A stretch of DNA of 64,000 nt, taken from Ophiosphaerella korrae (taxonomy: Eukaryota; Ascomycota; Dothideomycetes; Pleosporales; Phaeosphaeriaceae). Under the pieces are notes generated by a model. The model was not told the DNA's origin. It saw only the letters and a list, made by a program, of their open reading frames with translations, and did not search any database. Positions 54,547 to 64,000 of the stretch are shown piece after piece. Numbering within the stretch: position 1 is the stretch's first letter; every line of letters starts with the position of its first letter. The stretch is from positions 62,001-126,000 of the forward strand of contig JALNQF010000085.1 in assembly GCA_028456385.1 (NCBI GenBank). Reading direction: 5' to 3'. The translations under genes were made by a program, and so were the position numbers.

Positions 54547-57500
54547 ATGGATAACTCAAACGTCCCGCCAGAAACTTCAACGGTTCGCGAAGAGAATAGA
54601 AGCAAGACATACGAGGCGACCCATCCAGAACACAGTCACGCCAAAATCGACAATGGAAGCGTTGAGACCACCTCAACTGACGACATCACAGCTCGCAATT
54701 CGCACCAGTTTAGCGAATTGGGCTTCACCAATGTCTTGGGCGGAGTTGATGTTCATCGCGCCGAGGCCGACTTCGCAGAGCTATCCAAGGAGCTTTCTCA
54801 GACAAGCAACATATCGCGCAGGCTGAGTCGTGCTCAAAGTCGCCAAGTCCGTAATAACCATACCAAAACAGATGTCGAGAAGAATGCCGGTACGAGCTCA
54901 GATGACTCTTCCGAAGAACCATTTGACCTAGAGAAGACGCTACGAGGTACGCGTGATGAAGAAGAAGCTGCTGGTATCAAGTCGAAACGCATTGGCGTTG
55001 TGTGGGAGAATTTGACGGTTTCTGGTCTTGGTGGCGTCAAGAACTACGCCAAAACTTTCCCGGATGCCTTTATATCCTTCTTCAACGTTTTTGAGACCGT
55101 CCAAACCCTGTTAGGTTTAGGCAAGAAGGGCAAAGAGTTCAATATCTTGAAAGATTTCAAGGGTGTTGCGAAACCAGGGGAGATGGTACTCGTTCTGGGG
55201 AAGCCTGGAAGTGGATGCACAACATTTCTCAAGGTTATCAGCAACCAACGTTACGGATATACCAATGTCAACGGGAAGGTACTTTATGGGCCTTTCGACG
55301 CCGACTTTTTTGAGAAGAGGTATCGTGGGGAGGCGGTCTACTGTGAGGAAGAGGAGAACCACCACCCCACTCTGACCGTCGGTCAGACACTCGATTTCGC
55401 ACTCGAGACAAAGGTACCAGGCAAGCGACCCGCTGGTCTTTCTAGGAAAGAGTTTAAGCGGAAGGTCATCGATCGTATGCTAAAAATGTTCAACATTGGG
55501 CATACGAGGGATACGATTGTTGGAAATCCATTCGTCAGGGGAATCAGTGGAGGAGAGCGCAAGCGAGTTTCCATTGCCGAGACAATGGTTACAGGTGCAT
55601 CAGTCGTGTCATGGGATAACTCAACTCGTGGCCTAGATGCATCCACAGCCGTTGACTATGCTCGCTCCCTCCGAGTATTGACAGATATCTACAAGGTCAC
55701 GACTTTCGTATCCCTGTACCAAGCCTCTGAGAACATCTACAAATGCTTTGACAAGGTCCTTGTTATTGATAATGGTCGCCAGGTGTATTTTGGTCCTGCA
55801 AACTCTGCGCGAGCGTATTTTGAAGGGCTCGGATTTCTGGAAAAACCCCGTCAAACAACGCCTGATTATCTCACAGGCTGTACGGATCCATTTGAGCGTG
55901 AATATAAACCAGGCCTGACCGAGAAAGACATGCTGTCCACTCCTGATGCCCTTGTTGAAGCCTTCAACAACTCAGAAGTTGCAGCACAGCTGGCTGCTGA
56001 GACCGCTGAGTACCATGCACGCATGGACGAAGAAAAACATGTGTATGATGATTTTCAAACTGCAGTAAAGGAAAGTAAGCGCCACGCACCTAAAAAATCT
56101 GTTTACTCGATTCCTTTCTACCTTCAATTATGGGCTTTAGCCAAACGCCAATTTCTACTCAAGTGGCAGGATAAGATCGGTCTTGCTGTTTCTTGGTTTA
56201 CGTCAATTGCTATCGCTATAATCACTGGTACGGTCTGGCTTGATCTTCCCAAAACGAGTAACGGTGCCTTTACCCGAGGTGGTGTATTGTTCATCGCTCT
56301 ATTGTTCAATGCTTTCCAGGCCTTTTCTGAACTTGCTTCGACCATGATAGGGCGTCCCATTATTAACAAGCACCGTGCTTTCTCGTTCCATCGTCCTTCA
56401 GCCCTCTGGATCGCGCAGATTGGAGTTGATTTACTGTTCTCCGCGGTACAGATTATGGCTTTTTCCATCATCGTATATTTCATGACGAATCTTGTCCGGG
56501 ATGCAGGAGCATTTTTCACCTTCTACCTTATGATTGTTACAGGGTATTTGGCAATGACCCTATTCTTTCGAACAGTTGGTTGTCTGTGTCCCGACTTTGA
56601 CGTCGCTATCCGGCTTGCAGCTACGATCATTACGCTCCTTGTTCTGACATCCGGTTATCTCATTCAGTGGCAATCCGAGCAAGTATGGCTGCGATGGATT
56701 TTCTATATCAATGCACTTGGTTTGGGCTTCTCCGCACTCATGATGAACGAGTTCAAGGGCTTAGATCTTACATGCGCCGGAAATAACATCATCCCGTCTG
56801 GCCCAGGCTATAATGATATCAATGCTCAGGTTTGCACATTGCCAGGAAGTCGAGGAGGAACCACTATCGTAGCCGGCGCTGACTACATTAATACTTCATT
56901 TACATACGACCCGAAGGACCTGTGGAGGAATTGGGGAATCATGGTTGTTCTCATTGTCAGCTTTCTACTCGCAAACGCTTTCCTAGGCGAATTTGTCAAG
57001 TGGGGTGCCGGCGGTCGCACCGTCACATTCTTCGTCAAGGAAAATAAAGAACTCCAAGACCTCAATGCTAAACTGGTTGAGAAACGGGATAGGCGAAATA
57101 AGAAGGAAGAACGAACCGAAGATAGCTCAAACCTCAACATCACATCCAAGGCTGTCCTTACCTGGGAGGATCTCTGCTATGACGTACCAGTGCCATCGGG
57201 GCAATTGAGACTTCTCAAGAACATATACGGATATGTCAAGCCTGGACAGCTCACAGCTTTGATGGGTGCATCTGGTGCTGGAAAGACCACGCTTCTCGAT
57301 GTATTGGCAAACCGTAAAAATATTGGCGTCATCGGTGGCGACAAATTTGTTGATGGTAAAGCACCTGGTATCGCCTTTCAACGAGGAACTGCCTACGCTG
57401 AACAGCTCGATGTCCATGAGCCTGCTACAACCGTCCGTGAAGCCCTCCGATTCTCTGCCGATTTGCGTCAACCCTTCGAGACACCTCAAGCAGAAAAGTA

Positions 57501-59150
57501 TGCATATGTTGAGGAAGTTATCGCATTATTGGAGATGGAGGATATTGCAGATGCTATCATTGGAGATCCCGAGACAGGTCTTGCTGTTGAACAACGTAAA
57601 CGTGTCACAATTGGTGTTGAGCTGGCATCTAAGCCCGAATTACTCCTATTCTTGGACGAGCCTACATCGGGCCTCGACTCACAGAGCGCTTTCAACATCG
57701 TTCGCTTCCTACGCAAGCTGGCCGCTGCTGGTCAGGCTATTTTGTGCACGATTCATCAGCCGAATTCTGCCCTTTTCGAGAATTTTGACCGCTTATTGCT
57801 CCTTCAACGTGGCGGCCAATGCGTCTACTTCGGCGACATCGGAAAAGACGCACACGTTCTCATCGATTACTTTCGCCGTCATGGAGCTGATTGCCCTCCA
57901 TCTGCAAACCCTGCAGAATGGATGCTCGATGCCATTGGCGCTGGTTCTACTCATCGCATAGGTGACCGAGATTGGGCTGATGTGTGGGCTGGCTCTGAAG
58001 AATTTGCGGAGGTAAAGAGTCATATTACTCAGGTTAAGGAAGAACGCATGGCTGAGGTTGGATCCGCTGAGCCTGTCGCACAAAAAGAGTACGCCACACC
58101 ATTGTCCTTCCAGATCAAGAAAGTCGTCGCGCGTCAAAACCTCAGCTTCTGGAGGACGCCCAATTACGGATTTACTCGTCTTTTTAATCACGTCATCATC
58201 GCCTTACTCACTGGTCTCATGTATCTGCAGCTGGATAATTCCCGGTCATCATTGCAATATCGCGTCTTTATCATCTTCCAGGTTACAGTTCTTCCCGCTC
58301 TCATCCTAGCTCAAGTTGAGCCTAAATACCAAACTGCGAGGATGGTAGGTAAACCTGTATCTTGACCACCAAACGCGATTATTAACAAGTATAGATATCG
58401 TTCCGCGAGCAAATGGCCAAGGCATACAAAACGTTTCCTTTCGCACTCTCGATGGTCATTGCGGAAACGCCATACAGCATTCTTTGTGCCGTTTTCTTCT
58501 TCATCCCACTATACTATATTCCCGGCTTCAACTCCGAATCTTCTCGCGCTGGTTACCAATTCTTCATCATCCTCGTCACTGAACTCTTCTCTGTCACGCT
58601 AGCTCAAGCCATCGGAGCATTGACACCCACACCCTTCATAGCGTCGTACTTGAACCCATTTGTAAGCATACCATTCTCATATACATAGTCATTCTATAAC
58701 TGACATGTCTCTAAACAGATCATCATCATATTTTCACTGTTCTGCGGTGTCACTATCCCCAAACCACTGATTCCCAAATTTTGGCGTGTTTGGTTGTACG
58801 AGCTCAATCCATTCACACGCTTAATCGGTGGCATGATCGTTACCGAACTTCACGACAGGCCCGTTGTTTGCACATCCGGCGAATTCAATCGATTCCGGGC
58901 TCCAAGCGGCCAGGACTGTGGAGCTTACATGAAAGATTTTTTCAGCAGAGGTGCACCAGGTTACATTCTGGACAATGCCACCGATATGTGCAGCTACTGC
59001 GCTTACAAAGTCGGCGACGAATTCTACCAACCTCTTGGATATGAATTTGGCAACCGATGGAGGGATTTCGGCATCTTTACCGCCTTCATTGGTAGCAACC
59101 TTATCATCCTCTTCCTCGCGGCGAAATTCCTCAACTTCAATCACCGGTGA
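54547..59150 (+). CDS. PDR-type ABC transporter (ABCG, full-size)
   Basis: Exons 54547-58344, 58395-58661 and 58719-59150 encode 1,498 residues, the standard PDR length. The order is (NBD-TMD)2, the ABCG/PDR topology. NBD1: Walker A GKPGSGCTTFLK, signature VRGISGGERKRVSIAE, and the PDR-type degenerate Walker B SVVSWDNSTRGLDAST. NBD2: canonical Walker A GASGAGKTTLLD and Walker B LLLFLDEPTSGLDSQSA, with a changed signature (LAVEQRKRVTIGVEL). This asymmetry is usual in CDR1/PDR5. Each half ends in six hydrophobic spans; the cysteine-rich CGAYMKDFFSRGAPGY segment near the end is the PDR extracellular loop. It pumps hydrophobic xenobiotics (azoles, phytoalexins, own metabolites) across the plasma membrane. 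The start is the first methionine of the hydrophilic N-terminus; the upstream open frame lacks one. Confidence 0.95.
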
Positions 59151-60563
59151 GAGAATTGTGATCTCTGTGACAATCTCCTACTGCAGAAGTAGGAATAGAG
59201 TATGCCAATATGAGCTGGCAAAGTCTTGGCCCACCAATCGCGTGGCTGTATGCTCATTATGTCACACGCGGTATGTCTCGCAACATAGTGTTGCGAATTT
59301 CGCGCAAATTTATTTCTCTGTTGTCGTTTTTCTTCCAGGACAAAACAAGCGAGCTCTACTTTGATCGAACCCTAAAAAAATAAAATAATACCAAAAAAAA
59401 AGTGTTCTAAGCTATGGAAGAGCTAGCTTGCGTCGGGCCAAGGTGGGCAGCAATAGTAGCATATATATGTATAGAATAGTATAAGCACCCACTGCGCTGG
59501 CGGTGCACTTGGTCGCTATGGAAAGATTGTAATTATCATGCAACATATGTAGTCCATCATCTTCACATGAAGTATCTATTAATTATAAACTGGCGCAATA
59601 AAGTCGCAGCTCGACCAAAGTGAATGAGTGTATCAATGACTTAATTCTCATTCAACGAAAACGAGGCAGCTAATCAATTTTTTCAATTTAGCACCAGGAA
59701 CTGACTTCGGTCCCCTTATTGATAGCTAAACGATAGAGAGGGATTGAGAAATCATCTGGGGGTGTCTCAGTGGTCCTAGAAACTCTTAAATTACCGTTTA
59801 CGGAAAACGTGCATCCGAATTCGATTATCATTATTAAAAAAGATAGTGAGACACGAATTAAGGGGATAACTAGTCAGCATTAGAAGATTAAGCCCGTTCT
59901 CTGAAGACAGGCGCTACAATACGCACCTGATGACAATCGATGACCGTTACCCGCGGACGCGCCGCTTGTTAACGAAGCAATGCAAGAAACACAACTTGTC
60001 CACACCGCTGGGACCTAACAAGACGATCTTAGTTAGGCAGTCGTACATGCTCCCAAGCTCCTTCACAGTGAGCATAAGATTTAGCCATTTAGTGCCGCTT
60101 GTACCTACCCGTGCCGACGCCTCACCGGTTTTCGTCGAATCTGACAGTCGACCACAGGGTTACTTGGCATATGCACGTGTACGGCCCCAGGCGTTTCGAC
60201 ACTAGTTCTGAATGGCTAGGTTCTATTACGATGGAAAGTAGAGCTTGGTCCCAAGACGACGAATGATTGCACCAACAAGAGTGTTACGCGTACATATGAC
60301 TCAGGTTGCTGTGATTTGCCATCGCTGTTCGACGCCCTGATCTATTGACTAACTGTGCAAGTGCTCCATGATGGGCGCAGCCTTGGGTTGCACGAACGCA
60401 CAGCCACCCCGCACCGCCCCCAGACGGCCTTCAGCAGGACAAGCACTTGCTATTTGATAGCACGACAACATAAATCGATCAGCTACTATATCCTGCGCAT
60501 TTCTCATTCACTAATTCGCACGTTCGTCTTCTTTTCTATTCAGCTCGTTACTGTCGGCTTACA
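59151..60563. other. Intergenic, AT-rich
   Basis: 1.4 kb between the ABC transporter and the HET fragment. No gene is seen; the frame at 59930-60205 is not believable. The 3' end of the transporter contains A-rich stretches at 59371-59401 that could serve as processing sites. Confidence 0.4.
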
Positions 60564-61049
60564 ATGCACCTTTTGAAGATCGACGATCTCGACCGTGACG
60601 TTTTCAGCCTTGTCGACTTCGACGATGGAAGGTATGTCGCGAAGTACGCCATCCTATCTCACACATGGGGAGAAGAATCTGAGGAGGTCACATTTCAGGA
60701 GATGAAGACTTTCAAGAAAATGAACGATATCTTGAAGAGCCAAGTCACAACAAAACCTGGCTTTCAAAAAATCCGCTTCTGCGCAGAGCAAGCCAAGGCA
60801 GACAGACTTAACTATTTTTGGGTGGACACCTGCTGCACTATACAGACCCACCACCGACGACAGTGCCCTACGAAAATGGTGGCATATGCCGCCGAAAACG
60901 GCGGGAATTGTCACCTAGCTTTTAAATACCGAACTAGTCAAATGAAGCATTATCTCCCTACTCGGTTATCTTTTGTCTGGGCATCTTTGTTCCACTCTCT
61001 CTCTCTCTCTCTCTCTAATGATAAACCTGATCATGCAAAGGGGGGCTGA
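60564..61049 (+). pseudogene. HET-domain protein, truncated copy
   Basis: The first 90 residues are a clear HET (heterokaryon incompatibility) domain N-terminus: YAILSHTWGEESEEVTFQEM, FQKIRFCAEQAKADRLNYFWVDTCC. The family normally continues with a 'ID...SAEL...AINSMF.WY' block; here, after DTCC, it becomes TIQTHHRRQCPTKMVAYAAENGG and ends in a Ser/Leu run from the (CT)n repeat at 60995-61016. So the conserved part is cut at the third block, and I take it as a truncated relic, not a full-length protein. HET domains trigger cell death when fungal individuals fuse, or act as guards in fungal immunity. Confidence 0.75.
60995..61016. repeat. (CT)11 microsatellite
   Basis: An uninterrupted CT dinucleotide run in the decayed tail of the HET frame, 118 bp before the target site duplication of the transposon. 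Confidence 0.9.
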
Positions 61050-61133
61050 AATCAGGTCGTCTAGTCAGTGGCTTAGCTTACTCTGAGCACTTAACCGGAT
61101 TGGGAGTATCAACAAGGCAGATTTAACCGGGGA

Positions 61134-61141
61134 ATAGCGCC
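61134..61141. repeat. Target site duplication, left copy
   Basis: ATAGCGCC directly abuts the left terminal inverted repeat at 61142; an identical copy follows the right end at 62229-62236. Confidence 0.9.
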
Positions 61142-61164
61142 TTACCTCAGAAGCTCAGACCTCC
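61142..61164 (+). repeat. Left terminal inverted repeat
   Basis: 23-bp outer TIR of the element. It matches the inverse of the right TIR with one mismatch (A/G at position 18). Confidence 0.9.
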
Positions 61165-62205
61165 CGCGTCGAAGGGCGCTAGGCCGGTTCCGGAGGAACC
61201 ACTCCGTAGGAGGTCTGAGCACGGAGCCGAGATTTGGGAGAGGTTTGCAGCGAAAATATCGCAAACTCACCAACTTCGAGGCTTCGTAACTATAGCACAA
61301 CAATCTACTTTTACATTATTCAACATAGAAAAATATTCCAATATATCTGAAAAAATTCACTTTCGAAAGAAGGAAAATATTGAAATAGGTTTAGCCAAAT
61401 AATCGCGTAAAATGTTTGATTGAGACTACGCTACTATTGAAACGCGTTAGTAACACATTTAGAACATGTTGCCAACATGTTTTCATACAAGAGTGGCGGC
61501 CATGTTTGGCGATTGTAAAACACGTTTGAAACACGTTTCTTTCAGCTTGCCATCCGTTTTGTTCATTACCTTTATATTATATCAATGTAGTATAATAATA
61601 AAAATACCAATAGCTAATAGACTACACGGTAACCCTTTGTATAGGTAATTATTAAATATAATATAAACGTACTATGTGTCTGGAGGTAGAAAGATGGGGT
61701 ATATCAGAACGTGGTGCCAAGTTAAGGCGTGGATGAGAGTGCGAAATCAGGTCTTTGGTACATCACTTCTATACTATATCAACGTAGTATAATAATAAAA
61801 TTGGGATGGAAAGATTCGCATTAAAAATATCTAGATCACCTGAGGCTTCGATTTTTGATTTAAATCATAAGGCGTTGAGAAATTCGAAATTTAGCCTTTT
61901 TTGGGTCTTCAAGTTAACGTAAAGCTGGACTGTATCATTCAAAAATCTTAGGTACATCACTTCTATATTATAACAACGCTGCATCATATTATTATATGGA
62001 TTTTTGAAATCGCGAGACAAATATCTAGAAACTCTGAGGCTTAGATTTTTTATTTATTTTTTATAGCGTTGATAAATCTCATCCAAAGTTGGCCTTGGCG
62101 CGATTTTTGACACTTTTTTTGTATGAGGGCTAACGTAAAGCTCAACAAATTTTCGGCTCGGTCCTCAGGCCTCCGACGTGAGAGCTGAATCAGCCACACG
62201 TGATA

Positions 62206-62228
62206 GGAGGCCTGAGCTTCTGAGGTAA
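62206..62228 (-). repeat. Right terminal inverted repeat
   Basis: 23-bp outer TIR, inverse of 61142-61164 with one mismatch. Confidence 0.9.
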
Positions 62229-62236
62229 ATAGCGCC
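62229..62236. repeat. Target site duplication, right copy
   Basis: ATAGCGCC, identical to 61134-61141. Confidence 0.9.
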
Positions 62237-62866
62237 AACCAGCGTGAGCGATGAGTAAGCAGCCTGAGCTGTGGCTGAGGTAGCCTGAGTTTACCTCCAC
62301 GATTCTTCCCTTACCTGAGCATAGCATACAAGCTACTATTAGATCTAATGCTAAGCTACCCAACGAGAAAGAACTTTTCCCTTCATATGTTCTAAGTCTT
62401 ACAGAAGGTCTCGATGCCGAGGGCCGCGCGATCCAGCCATCAGAGCGGGGATCGGTTCTGCAACACAAGCGAGATTTTGCGGCTTACCTAGTTGGAAATT
62501 TCCTGGCCTCGTTCATAAGTTCGGTACAGGAATACCAGGGCCATGCCGAGAATATGATGGGAAGTGGATTGGTAGGAGCTGAGACTCGGAGAATATCAAT
62601 ACGCGGGGTCCTCCAGAACGCGCTGACCGGTGCGTCACTACGTGGCGTGGCCGCGGGGTTATGAGCATCGTCCTCCGGGCTTCATCTTGGACTTACAGAG
62701 GTACGAAGATCGAATTTGCACGAGATAGCATGGCATGGGCTAATTCCAGACCGATAGTTTGGTAAAAATTTGTATTACGCCCATCCTCTCACTCTCACGC
62801 TTCATATTCCTTCATTTGAGTTGGCCACCTTTTGACTGGGCTGGTTTGCTGTCGGAAACAAGGACG
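62237..62866. other. Intergenic between transposon and patatin-like gene
   Basis: 630 bp. Its first 90 bp contain scraps that look like the element's ends (CAGCCTGAGCTG, TTACCTCC, TTACCTGAGC at 62260-62320), perhaps older insertions. No gene is seen. The part near 62760-62866 is an open leader in frame with the next gene. Confidence 0.4.
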
Positions 62867-64000
62867 ATGAGCATGATGCCCACATCACAGCAAAACATTG
62901 TAAACGTGGCAACCCTGCGCGGAAAAGACCACACCGTGGGTGTGCCGTTGCGCATACTGTCGCTGGATAATGGCGGTGCTCGGGGTTACTCCATGCTCAT
63001 CATTCTCCAAGAGCTGATGCACAGGACGTTTGTGGAAATCGAAGGTCGCGCGCCACGACGAGCCGAGATCCCCAAGCCATGCGACCACTTCGATCTTATA
63101 GTGCGTCTAATGTGGTAATGTCTATCGCAACGACTGACGATACCTCATAGGTAGGCACCGGTACTGGCGGCTTGATCGCCATGATGCTCGGGCGGCTCCG
63201 TCTCGACCTGGAGTCGTGCAAAGAGGTGTATATCCGACTGATGAGGCATGTCTTTGAGACGGACAAGACCATTGCCGCCGTTCCTTATAGACCTACCGTT
63301 TTCAAGGCATCTAAGCTCGAAGACGCAACCAAAGAGTTTATCCTAGAGTACACCAGGAAGGAGGATGAAGGCAACGACGAAATTGACGAGTCAAGCGTGC
63401 AGGATTCAATCACTTCGTCCAGCCTGCTCGTGCAGCCTGGAAGTTCTAGATTGACCGGAAGGTACAGTCAGACTAGCACGATAATACTGCATTTTTACTG
63501 AACCCAGGTGGCGCCTAGACCCGGGAATCGTGATGCCCTTCTCTATGACAGGCGAGAAAATCATACCAAAACGTACTGTTTACCCAATCCTCAGAAGAAT
63601 CAGAGCTAAGCGCTCTACAGAGCCGTCACGGCCGTCTACAAGGGCACGACCACAGATGACAAGCCGGAGCTCCTTCGCTCATACGAATCGAGGAAGGAGA
63701 ACCCGCCGGAAACGAACTGTACAATATGGGAAGCGGCTCGAGCCACGACAGCAACGGCATCCTTTTTCAAACCAATATCTATCGGTCAAGCCGTGTTTCT
63801 GGATGAGGGAACAGGGTCGGACAACCCTGCGCCAGTAGCTCTGGACGAAGCAGTCGTCAACGAGTGGCCATGGCGTACCGTCGGTGTCTTTGTAAGTATT
63901 GGTTCGGGAAGGAGACCTGAAGGCATGGACGTTCAACAGCATCCATGGTGGCAGCAGGGATTGGTACCGCTTGGCGGAATCAATCTTGCCGAAGCACGAC
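62867..64000 (+). CDS. Patatin-like protein, partial (3' end outside window)
   Basis: Exons 62867-63100, 63151-63429, 63508-63572 and 63621-64000+. The first and third splices rejoin the family sequence in frame. The second is less certain: among donors I found, only GT at 63430 keeps the frame; the tempting GT at 63462 would not. The protein starts as a fungal patatin-like phospholipase: VPLRILSLDNGGARGYSMLI (oxyanion loop region, usually DGGG.RG), PKPCDHFDLIVGTGTGGLIA, where the nucleophile serine motif GxSxG is GTGTG, so the serine is replaced. It continues ALLYDRRENHTKT, TAVYKGTT, then ALDEAVVNEWP and VGVFVSIGSGRRPEG. Patatins are acyl hydrolases; this one may be inactive or use another residue. 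In fungi some act with HET or NLR-like proteins in allorecognition. Confidence 0.85.

Larger units (their letters stand above)
61142..62228. mobile_element. Non-autonomous TIR DNA transposon (MITE-like), 1,087 bp
   Basis: Outer ends: TTACCTCAGAAGCTCAGACC/TCC at 61142-61164 and its inverse at 62206-62228 (22 of 23 positions match). Each end also folds back on itself: CTCAGACCTCC (61154-61164) pairs with GGAGGTCTGAG (61209-61219), and CTCAGGCCTCC (62164-62174) pairs with GGAGGCCTGAG (62206-62216). The segments after the inner arms also correspond (ACGGAGCCGAGATTT left; GGACCGAGCCGAAAATTT in the right end's inverse). The 8-bp duplication fits hAT or Mutator-like elements. The interior is AT-rich, has no long frame, and includes three related repeats around 61563-61606, 61761-61800 and 61951-61990 (ATATTATATCAAxGTAGTATAATAATAA-like). 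It carries no transposase, so it is a deletion derivative or MITE. Confidence 0.85.

Noticed and set aside
57266..57961. 231-codon plus-strand frame within the ABC transporter
   Set aside because: It is another frame across NBD2, whose Walker and signature motifs prove the main frame.
63462..63507. GT at 63462 as the second patatin donor
   Set aside because: It would put the next exon in a frame that reads WRLDPGIVMPF instead of the family's GNRDALLYD segment; only a donor at 63430 keeps the frame.
1..64000. tRNA, rRNA or CRISPR-like arrays
   Set aside because: I looked for GGTTCRA-type T-loops with matching arms, rRNA stretches and regular spacers; none stood out. A tRNA scan would settle it.

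Overview
This is a 64 kb window from a filamentous ascomycete (Pezizomycotina). The layout resembles a dothideomycete such as Pleosporales, but that is an inference. The genes are on both strands, most carry 1-5 introns of about 48-60 bp (a few up to 134 bp) with GT-AG ends, and the families are typically fungal: Zn2Cys6 factor, HET, PDR-type ABC transporter, DUF3405, OPI1, MIM1, KDM5. I rebuilt multi-exon models by eye, checking that each splice keeps the frame and rejoins a recognisable family.

1-8 kb: a flavin monooxygenase (cut by the window edge) is divergent from a TauD-type Fe(II)/2-oxoglutarate dioxygenase. A GST-like gene and an amino-acid/choline-type APC permease follow. Together they look like a small accessory catabolic or detoxification block. 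7-14 kb: an orphan ORF, a YdeI/OmdA-like protein, an F-box-like protein with a His/Gly-rich tandem repeat, and a DUF3405 membrane-anchored protein. 15-29 kb is a compact housekeeping block: SHP1/p47 (Cdc48 cofactor), MIM1/TOM13 (outer-membrane insertase), OXA1 (inner-membrane insertase), a six-exon KDM5-type H3K4 demethylase, SLX1 and thymidylate kinase CDC8 (stop codons 5 bp apart), then an F-box-like orphan.

29-43 kb is looser, AT-richer and accessory. It holds a heme-thiolate peroxidase with one frame break, an N-glycosylated GMC oxidase, a nitronate monooxygenase, a Zn2Cys6 regulator, and a decayed gene with two in-frame TGA codons and a frameshift. The oxidase/peroxidase pair could work as an H2O2 producer and consumer. 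43-50 kb holds a PEBP-like secreted, probably GPI-anchored protein, a DEDDy 3'-5' exonuclease with two HRDC-like regions, and OPI1. 50-54.5 kb is nearly gene-free apart from one plausible 62-residue ORF. 54.5-59.2 kb is a full-size PDR-type ABC transporter.

60.5-64 kb is a plastic end. A HET-domain gene is broken after its first conserved blocks. Next comes a 1,087-bp non-autonomous DNA transposon with matching terminal inverted repeats and a perfect 8-bp target duplication (ATAGCGCC). A patatin-like gene whose nucleophile motif lacks serine runs off the window. I found no rRNA, tRNA or CRISPR-like array by eye.
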